Below are positions 57,725-64,000 of a stretch of DNA of 64,000 bases, piece after piece. The stretch comes from JALEFZ01 sp039817415 (lineage in GTDB: Bacteria; Bacteroidota; Bacteroidia; J057). The DNA lies in assembly GCA_039817415.1 (NCBI GenBank), contig JBCBVV010000019.1:42230-106229 (forward strand). The letters run 5' to 3'. A program made the position numbers and the translations under genes. Below the pieces are notes generated by a model. The model did not search any database, had not been told where the DNA came from, and saw only the letters and a program-made list of their open reading frames with translations. Each line of letters begins with the position of its first letter. The stretch's first letter is position 1.

Positions 57725-58393
57725 ATGATTGCCGCAGATTTAATTTCCGACTCCGTCCCTTCGATCAAACCGAAGGACCCTGTAGGCCTCGCTCTGGAAT
57801 GGATGAATGAATTCAAGCTCGCTCAGCTTGCCATTGTAGACAAAGGTATATTCAGGGGACTCGTGACGGAGGATGATCTGCTGGACTCACCTGAAGAAGA
57901 TTTCCCTATTTCAAGCTTAAAGCATGTTTACTCCGGCTGGGAAAGCGTTTATGTAAACCTACACGATCATGTCTATGAGGCCATCAAAGTGATGAGTCAA
58001 TACAACATAGAAGTAATCGCAGTTCAAGACGCTGATGGGCGTTACCAAGGGATTTTGACGATCAGAGATATCATCAAGCAATTCAATAACCTTTTCGCCC
58101 TAAATGAACCAGGGGGTATCTTGGTACTTGAAATTCCCCAGTATAGCTATGTTCTCTCCGAAATTGGACGAATCACCGAGTCTGTAGATGCTAAAGTGCT
58201 CAGCCTCTACCTCTCCAATGTTCCCGAAAGCAGAGACATGTTACTTACCCTTAAACTCAATGTTGAGGACCTAGAAAGGGTCAAGGCCGCCTTTGAAAGA
58301 TTTGACTACAATGTCGTAAGCACCTTTACCCAAATACAGAAAGGCTTCGATCCTGATGACTGGGGCAGTATCCTGAGGATGTTTGATTTATAG
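57725..58393 (+). CDS. CBS-domain protein
   Basis: The 222-residue protein has a tandem pair of CBS domains in its first ~120 residues (VGLALEWMNEFKLAQLAIVDKGIFRGLVTEDDL and VYEAIKVMSQYNIEVIAVQDADGRYQGILTIRDI). An ACT-like region may follow (about 130-222). CBS pairs bind adenine nucleotides and regulate a partner. In this phylum such a gene is often next to nadK, as it is here, with one outer-membrane gene in between. The partner is not known. It overlaps the open frame of the next gene by 11 bp. Confidence 0.82.
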   Translation: MIAADLISDSVPSIKPKDPVGLALEWMNEFKLAQLAIVDKGIFRGLVTEDDLLDSPEEDFPISSLKHVYSGWESVYVNLHDHVYEAIKVMSQYNIEVIAVQDADGRYQGILTIRDIIKQFNNLFALNEPGGILVLEIPQYSYVLSEIGRITESVDAKVLSLYLSNVPESRDMLLTLKLNVEDLERVKAAFERFDYNVVSTFTQIQKGFDPDDWGSILRMFDL

Positions 58394-58442
58394 CCTACTC
58401 CTACAAGTTTTCCGAAGGAATTTTGACCAAATTGCCCATCTA

Positions 58443-59885
58443 ATGGGACATTTAATTCCAAAGCTATTTCTGTGGTTAACCATGATGTTCCTATTGGGAC
58501 ATTCCCCTATCTATGCGCAAGACTCCCTCTTCATAGACATACAGATCAACGGCCTAGAAAAGACCAGAGCATGGGTAGTTTTGATGGAACTTCCCTTTCA
58601 AGAAGGAGAAAAAGTAGCTCGTACTGAGGTTGAGGACTTAAAGCAAAAAGCCAGGCAAAACCTCTACAATCTCGCCCTCTTCAATGATGTGCAAATAAGT
58701 TCTAGCCAGCAGGAAGATAGCCTTCACCTTTTCATTCAAGTCGCTGAAAGATGGTATCTGTGGGGTTCTCCCAGAATCGGTATTGAAGAAAGGAATAGCT
58801 ACGATCTGCTAGGAGCCCTACAAGGTCGACGCCTAAATCGACTGGTAATTGGAGGGACTGTTCAATGGCAAAATCTCACTGGCAGAAACGAATTGCTCTA
58901 CATCACAGGCCAACTTGGCTTCTCGCAACGGATACGAGTAGACTTCCGAAGGCCCTATTTGATTCGCCCTTGGCGGATTGATTTGGGGGCGGGTGTACGA
59001 CACATTCGTGAAAGGGAAATTATCTTAGGTACAGGTGATGGCCAGGCCATCTGGAGACGGGTGGAAGACGAACCCTTGAGAAAAACATGGCTTTCCTATG
59101 TATTTCTACAAAAAAGATTCACGCCTAGGAGGAGCCTTCGAATGGAACTTTCCTGGCAGCATCACGATTACGTCGATTCACTTTTTTCCAGACAGGCATC
59201 CAATTACATTCGTCCCTTTTTTCTGACTGAACGAACCTCATTAAGGTATACTTCTGTCTTACTTGGCTATGTACAGGATGAAAGGGATGTGAAACGCTAT
59301 CCACTCGCTGGCTACAAAGCCATGGCCTGGCTAAGGTATGTAGGAAACCTTGAGAGATCAGATATCCATTTTGGGAGGCTATACCTGAGCATGGCCAAGT
59401 ACCATCCCATCAACAGAAGATGGAACCTTAGCGCAGGAGGTATTTTCCTTCATTCTATTGGCCAAAAAATTCCATGGCAGGAGAAAACCTTTTTGTGGAT
59501 CCCGAAAAGAGAGTTTCCAGATTATAGCCAAGAATTAAGAGGATACCAGCCTTATGCTATAGCGGGAACTCAATTGGGCATACTGAAGACTGAAGTCAAG
59601 TTTGGTATTTTTCCCTACCAAACGGTCTCTTTCCCCTTCATCCCCTTCAAAAAGCTTAGTGAGGGCCCTTTGGGGTGTTATCTAACAGCCTTTTTCGATC
59701 AAGGATTTATAAGAGACCAAACCCAAGTAGCTGTAGATCCTGTATTTCTGGACCAGTGGTTGTATGGCTATGGTGTTGGGTTGAATCTCATTGGATTTTA
59801 TGATATGTTGCTGAGAGTGGAATATAGTAGAAACCACTTGAATCAAGGCGGAATTTACCTTCATACAACTGTACAGATCAAATGA
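58443..59885 (+). CDS. Outer-membrane protein with POTRA domain and BamA/TamA-like barrel
   Basis: From ATG 58443 the protein has 480 residues with a signal peptide (MGHLIPKLFLWLTMM, cleavage after IYAQ). A POTRA-like domain (about 30-110, ending IQVAERWYLWG) leads into a beta-barrel of the Omp85/TamA type that ends in aromatic residues and HTTVQIK, without the usual terminal Phe. With a single POTRA it is smaller than BamA. It may insert proteins or lipids into the outer membrane, which is an inference. The upstream start at 58383 overlaps the CBS gene and is rejected. The stop overlaps the nadK ATG by 4 bp. Confidence 0.75.
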   Translation: MGHLIPKLFLWLTMMFLLGHSPIYAQDSLFIDIQINGLEKTRAWVVLMELPFQEGEKVARTEVEDLKQKARQNLYNLALFNDVQISSSQQEDSLHLFIQVAERWYLWGSPRIGIEERNSYDLLGALQGRRLNRLVIGGTVQWQNLTGRNELLYITGQLGFSQRIRVDFRRPYLIRPWRIDLGAGVRHIREREIILGTGDGQAIWRRVEDEPLRKTWLSYVFLQKRFTPRRSLRMELSWQHHDYVDSLFSRQASNYIRPFFLTERTSLRYTSVLLGYVQDERDVKRYPLAGYKAMAWLRYVGNLERSDIHFGRLYLSMAKYHPINRRWNLSAGGIFLHSIGQKIPWQEKTFLWIPKREFPDYSQELRGYQPYAIAGTQLGILKTEVKFGIFPYQTVSFPFIPFKKLSEGPLGCYLTAFFDQGFIRDQTQVAVDPVFLDQWLYGYGVGLNLIGFYDMLLRVEYSRNHLNQGGIYLHTTVQIK

Positions 59886-60769
59886 AAATCGCAATCTTCG
59901 GACGCTTGACCGACAATACCGAGCCTCAGATTCTTATACAGTTTTTCGCCTACCTAGAGCAAAAGAAAATTGCCTTTAGCCTATATGCCTCCTACCTACG
60001 TCAGTTGACAGATCGAATTGACCGAGAACTTTTACCAGAAAATTTACCGGTTTTTCACAAAAGGGAGGAACTTTCCGATTGTCGCTTTGTCTATTGTTTC
60101 GGAGGGGATGGGACGGTGTTGGAAGCGGTCAAATTCATGGGCAATTTAAGAAAGCCTATTCTTGGCGTGAACTTCGGTCGTTTAGGGTATCTGACCAGTA
60201 TTTCTCAGCGAGAACTGATCCCTGCTACGGAGGAACTGACTCGTGATATGTACCGCTATGATGAACGTTCTTTGATTACGGTGGTATCCGAACCCGCTGG
60301 GCTTTTTGGAAACAAACCCTACGGAATCAATGACCTGACCATTCACAAGAGTAAAACCAATGAAATGATCACGGTTCATACCTATCTCAATGGAGAGTTT
60401 TTAAATTCTTATTGGGGGGATGGATTGATTGTGGCAACACCTACAGGTTCGACGGCTTACAGCCTTTCATGTGGGGGCCCCATTATTTTTCCTTCTGCGG
60501 CGGCTTTGGTTATCACCCCAATTGCTTCCCATTCTCTTACAGTAAGGCCCGTGGTCATCCCAGACGATTGGGTGGTTTCGTTTGAAATCGAATCCAGATC
60601 GGGAGAGGCCATGATCGCCTTGGATACCCGAACTGAACTGGTCAGCACACACACTTCCATTGCCATCAAAAGAGCCTCCTTTCAGGTAACTCTTCTTCGG
60701 ATGTCTACGACCAAATATGTGGACAATCTCAGAAGAAGCCTCATGTGGGGGAGTGACAACAGAAACTAA
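59882..60769 (+). CDS. nadK: NAD kinase (NadK)
   Basis: The 295-residue protein has the NAD kinase motif FGGDGTVLEAVKFMG near residue 76, LGVNFGRLGYLTS, YGINDLTIHKSKTN and TPTGSTAYSLSCGGP near residue 190. It phosphorylates NAD to NADP in the cytoplasm using ATP or polyphosphate. It starts within the stop codon of the outer-membrane protein gene (ATGA), so translation is coupled. The length is normal. Confidence 0.95.
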   Translation: MKIAIFGRLTDNTEPQILIQFFAYLEQKKIAFSLYASYLRQLTDRIDRELLPENLPVFHKREELSDCRFVYCFGGDGTVLEAVKFMGNLRKPILGVNFGRLGYLTSISQRELIPATEELTRDMYRYDERSLITVVSEPAGLFGNKPYGINDLTIHKSKTNEMITVHTYLNGEFLNSYWGDGLIVATPTGSTAYSLSCGGPIIFPSAAALVITPIASHSLTVRPVVIPDDWVVSFEIESRSGEAMIALDTRTELVSTHTSIAIKRASFQVTLLRMSTTKYVDNLRRSLMWGSDNRN

Positions 60770-61104
60770 CATTTGGCTACTTTTTTCGTAGCTGATCATA
60801 TACAAAATATTCCTCCATCCATAATCTGCACCAGACGTCAAATTTCCTTGATTAGAGAAAATGTGGCATGATTTATACCCTTATTTTAGTAGGGTTTTCT
60901 GGAAAACTGGACATTTATCAGGGAGAAAGCTTATATAGCAATCTCGAATTTGTACCTCTTAACATTTTTTCTATTCGGGAATATTACAAATTAAAAACGT
61001 TCTACTCTCTTTGCTTGAAGATTTGATCCCATCATATGATTGTTGTAGGGACGATCGTTATAGTTGTAAAGAGAGTTATTAACAACCCGGTAATTCGCAG
61101 ATCT
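60770..61104. other. Intergenic region after nadK
   Basis: About 335 nt separate nadK from the DUF6089-type gene. A hairpin GCTAC-ttttttc-GTAGC (60776-60792) just after nadK could act as a weak terminator. The rest is AT-rich, and no clear promoter was identified. The frame is open from 61036, but the start used is taken as 61105. Confidence 0.4.
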
Positions 61105-61950
61105 ATGATAACCAGGAGGTATCTCGCCTTAATTGTCTTTTTGATTACTCTGATTGCTTCGACAAACGCCCAGTTTCGTTATAGTTATCTGAGAGTGGGT
61201 GTATCTGGAGGTTCGACCAACTATTTAGGGGATTTGGATAATGATTTTACGTTTCAGTATTCCAAACCTGCTGTAGGGATTGACGCCTCATTTAAGTTCA
61301 ACCCATTGATGTCCGCCAGAGTTTCCTTTATGCGTGGTTGGGCCGGTGCTGCCGACTCTACTTCCAATGACCTGGCTAGAAACAGAAGAAATCTTCATTT
61401 CCGAACGCCCATTACAGAAATCAGTGGCCAACTGGTCATTGACTTTATCGCACACGAAAGGGGTTTTAGAAGACGCCCTGCCTATGTGCCTTATGTAACA
61501 GGAGGTATAGCCGTATTTTCCTTCAATCCCCAAGCAGAAATCAATGGTCAATTGGTAGAACTGCAGCCTATTGGTACCGAGGGACAGTTCATCACAAACG
61601 GTAGCCGTACCTATCCTGAACCCTACGCATTGCGCCAAATTAGTTTTCCCATGGGCGCAGGTGTGAGGATCGCCCTAGCCGAACAATGGGACCTAGAATT
61701 AGAGACTGGATTCAGAAAAACGTTTACGGATTACCTGGATGATGTTTCAGGTGAATATCCTATTGCATCAGAATTATTCGAGGCAGCTGGAGGTGGTTCT
61801 GCGGGAGCCAGAGCAGTTGCGCTTTCCGATCCTGATGGAGTAGCTGCGCTAAACGGGATCAGAGGAGACAGAACCCAAGCCGATTGGTATGTCTTTACAG
61901 TGGTGAGACTAAACTACATCTTTGACTGGAGACGTTGCCCTAAGTTTTAA
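61105..61950 (+). CDS. DUF6089-type outer-membrane beta-barrel protein
   Basis: From ATG 61105 the protein has 281 residues with a signal peptide (MITRRYLALIVFLITL, cleavage after NAQ). A beta-barrel-type sequence opens RVGVSGGSTNYLGDLDND, the typical opening of DUF6089 proteins. It has amphipathic strands and ends in NYIFDWRRCPKF. Function is unknown. The same gene neighbourhood (CBS, nadK, DUF6089) recurs in Bacteroidota from memory. A longer start at 61036 would remove the signal peptide from the N-terminus. Confidence 0.8.
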   Translation: MITRRYLALIVFLITLIASTNAQFRYSYLRVGVSGGSTNYLGDLDNDFTFQYSKPAVGIDASFKFNPLMSARVSFMRGWAGAADSTSNDLARNRRNLHFRTPITEISGQLVIDFIAHERGFRRRPAYVPYVTGGIAVFSFNPQAEINGQLVELQPIGTEGQFITNGSRTYPEPYALRQISFPMGAGVRIALAEQWDLELETGFRKTFTDYLDDVSGEYPIASELFEAAGGGSAGARAVALSDPDGVAALNGIRGDRTQADWYVFTVVRLNYIFDWRRCPKF

Positions 61951-61974
61951 TAGGAATCGCTTCTTCACAAGAGA

Positions 61975-63828
61975 TTACTTCACCTCGGATAAGGGTAAGC
62001 TGACCTGCGACAAATCTTCCTTATTGGTAGCAAAAGAAATTGGGAAAAATATATGAAAGCTGGTTCCTTCTTGGGGCCGGCTTTTTACTTCTATCTTGCC
62101 ATTCATGGCTTCAACTTGAACTTTGACCATGTGTAGCCCCATCCCTTTCCCTTCTACATGCTCATGAAATCTCTGATAGAGTCGAAAAATCTTCCTTCCA
62201 TTTTTTTCCAAGTCAATTCCAATCCCATTGTCAGAAACAATAATTTCCACTAGATCCTTCCGTTTAATGGAGGAGATGTCAATTTCGGGACGTCTCTCTG
62301 GATGACGGTATTTCAGACTATTGGTGAGGAGATTGTACAAGATGCTAAAGGCATAAGGTTTCACCAGCCATAAAGCCGGACAGCCAGAGAAGTTTCCAGT
62401 GACCTTACCATTCTGAAGGGAAATCTTTTCCTCAATCTGGTAGAGCACTTCCCCTAGGAGATCGTTCAAATACATAAACTCAAAATCCGAATCCCTGGTA
62501 TTTCTTAAATCAATGACCTTATTGAGATCCTTAATCACACTGTCCAACTTATCCGCAGCCAATTTGATTTTGTCTACGATGATATCATTGCTACTATTTG
62601 CTTCTCCATCTGAAAATAAGTCACTCAATCCCACAATATTAGCCACAGGACCTCGGAGGTTATGCGAAACCATATAGCCAAAGTCTGTCAATTCATTGTT
62701 TCTTCGAATCAAATCCTCAGTCAATTTCTCCAAGACTGCTGCATTGTCCTCAAGTTTTCGTTGAGCGATCATCCTATCGGTGATATTGGTACCTACCCCT
62801 TGAATTTCAATGGCCCCATCAATGTTGTTTCGGACAAATAAAAACTCCCAATCCACATAGATCATGGAGTGGCTATCAACCTCTTTCTCAGGATAGATTC
62901 GGAGCATTTGCTTCATAGCATGCACTTGCCCTAACTCAAATTTTTGCAATACATTTCTTAGACTGTCTCTGTCCTCAACATGAATCAAGTCAGTCAACAA
63001 CCCCTTTCTCCTGAAGCCTAATCCGTCTGAAAACAATTCTTGGAAAGCTTTATTGAGAAATAAAATCTTGCCCTCTAGGTCAATCCTTACCAGGAAGGTA
63101 GTTTGCGATTCTAACAAAGATCGCAGATAAGCCTCTCGACTCGAAACGTCCTGTAGCGCATCTGAAAGCTGAGAAGAGCGTTTGTTTAGCTCGGTTTGTA
63201 GATGTTTGTTAAGCGAGGAAATCTCTTCTTTCTGGTTTTGGAGAACCAGGTTTTGAGAATTTATTTGATTGTTGGTTTTGGTAAGCTCTTCCTGTTGTTT
63301 GACCAAAAATCTTTTTGCCCCTGATGTTCCCCAAAACAACATCATCAAAACGATAAAATAGTTGATGAGATAATACCAAAGACCAAAGTCTGCATGTTGG
63401 ATGAATTCAGGGAAGATTTGCTGAACTACAAAGATGGACGCTATCCCTATTGCATTTAGGACCAGCACTACCCATTTATAGCCTCCATTGAAGAGGAGAT
63501 TGGAAGCCATGACCGTAATAAAATAATACGGCAAAAAGGGACTATAAATCCCACCTTGAATGATACAAGCAATGGTCAAGCACACCTGCCCCATTATGAC
63601 TGCCAATAGCGATCCTTCAAGGTATCGTCCAAATCTCAAGGCAAGAACCAGCGCCAGAGAATCTACCATGATGGTAAATACGTCCATCCAGACTTTCAAC
63701 TGATTACTTGCCCCGACTAAGTCCACGATAAGATACACAACAGAAATACCTAGTCCTGTTGCTAACACCCATTTGTACCAAAACTTAAATGCGGGGTCAA
63801 ACTGCTGTTGTCCGATAGCGTCTTTCAA
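61975..63828 (-). CDS. Membrane sensor histidine kinase with PAS domain
   Basis: The 617-residue protein has five or six N-terminal TM helices (about residues 18-180), a coiled coil (about 183-230), a PAS domain (about 235-350) and a kinase core with VSHNLRGPVANIVGLSDL (His near residue 388), N-box LLTNSLKYRHPER near 520, DNGIGIDLEKNG and GKGMGLHMVKVQ. The start is TTG 63828; the next in-frame ATG lies about 48 codons downstream, inside the membrane part. It is convergent with the DUF6089 gene and has no response regulator beside it. Confidence 0.85.
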   Translation of the reverse strand: MKDAIGQQQFDPAFKFWYKWVLATGLGISVVYLIVDLVGASNQLKVWMDVFTIMVDSLALVLALRFGRYLEGSLLAVIMGQVCLTIACIIQGGIYSPFLPYYFITVMASNLLFNGGYKWVVLVLNAIGIASIFVVQQIFPEFIQHADFGLWYYLINYFIVLMMLFWGTSGAKRFLVKQQEELTKTNNQINSQNLVLQNQKEEISSLNKHLQTELNKRSSQLSDALQDVSSREAYLRSLLESQTTFLVRIDLEGKILFLNKAFQELFSDGLGFRRKGLLTDLIHVEDRDSLRNVLQKFELGQVHAMKQMLRIYPEKEVDSHSMIYVDWEFLFVRNNIDGAIEIQGVGTNITDRMIAQRKLEDNAAVLEKLTEDLIRRNNELTDFGYMVSHNLRGPVANIVGLSDLFSDGEANSSNDIIVDKIKLAADKLDSVIKDLNKVIDLRNTRDSDFEFMYLNDLLGEVLYQIEEKISLQNGKVTGNFSGCPALWLVKPYAFSILYNLLTNSLKYRHPERRPEIDISSIKRKDLVEIIVSDNGIGIDLEKNGRKIFRLYQRFHEHVEGKGMGLHMVKVQVEAMNGKIEVKSRPQEGTSFHIFFPISFATNKEDLSQVSLPLSEVK

Positions 63829-64000
63829 TGTAGATAGCTTAAGTCTTATAAGTTCTTAAATATTTCAATGAAATGGAACAGCATAAACCTTCTATTCTGG
63901 CCCATATTCTTACAAAACTTCAAGATCAATTATTTACATATCAAATATTATCCATTCTACTTCAATACGGCCTTTTTGCTCCATTAAATGCCTGAATTTG

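Noticed and set aside
61105..61125. AGGAGG as a ribosome-binding site near the DUF6089-type start
   Set aside because: The string lies after the chosen ATG and no suitable start codon follows it; Bacteroidota do not depend on strong Shine-Dalgarno sites.

Overview
The window comes from a member of the Bacteroidota, probably a free-living aerobic Cytophagia- or Saprospiria-like bacterium. The signs are an Alternative Complex III operon, a MurF-alanine racemase fusion, PD40-OmpA and DUF6089-type outer-membrane proteins, DUF6150- and SbsA-Ig-like proteins, and promoters of the Bacteroidota type (TTG, 17-23 nt, TAnnTTTG). No rRNA, tRNA, CRISPR array, insertion sequence or prophage was recognised. 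The gene set looks chromosomal and vertically inherited. The most accessory-looking part is a catabolic and polysaccharide island at 32-49 kb.

Layout. 1-7.2 kb (minus): actA-actB-actC-actD-actE of the quinol-oxidising Alternative Complex III, running off the left edge, with a candidate promoter and a perfect dyad upstream. 7.9-15.2 kb: a YpdA-like flavoprotein, a small unknown protein, a DEAD-box helicase, a small membrane protein, a lone nuoF and a TPR histidine kinase. 15.3-22.2 kb (plus): queE, a PD40-OmpA protein, a sigma-like membrane-anchored ORF, an MBL hydrolase, rarA, a DUF6150-like protein and prmA. 22.3-30 kb: a 1597-residue secreted protein of unknown function and a translationally coupled trio ending in an Ig-like lipoprotein. 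30-32 kb: a thioesterase, a LuxI/FeeM-like acyltransferase and an ICMT-like methyltransferase.

32-49 kb island: (i) a tight minus-strand operon of PhyH dioxygenase, variant sulfatase and GH127-like lipoprotein glycosidase, with a divergent AraC regulator; (ii) a plus-strand TetR, membrane protein, flavin aromatic hydroxylase and membrane-anchored fumarylacetoacetase-fold operon; (iii) a minus-strand acyl-CoA ligase, aldehyde dehydrogenase and GMC alcohol oxidase operon, which would carry a primary alcohol to an acyl-CoA, with a divergent AraC regulator; (iv) a 2-keto-4-pentenoate hydratase-like gene divergent from a second PhyH dioxygenase. No ring-cleavage dioxygenase lies in the window, so any aromatic route is incomplete here.

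49-64 kb: a glycine-zipper mini-protein, murF-alr, a YcxB-like protein, a GHL10 glycoside hydrolase, a thiol-disulfide protein, yqeY, and a dense plus-strand run (cvpA, a pabA/trpG-like amidotransferase, an alpha/beta hydrolase, a CBS protein, a TamA/BamA-like barrel, nadK). This is followed by a DUF6089-type protein and a PAS histidine kinase.

The observations most worth a second look are the LuxI/FeeM-like gene with its methyltransferase neighbour, the sulfatase with altered active-site motifs, the YpdA homologue lacking the usual cysteine, the dyad in the act promoter, the 1597-residue protein, and several conserved-looking hairpins. All functional calls rest on reading motifs by eye; no database search was possible.
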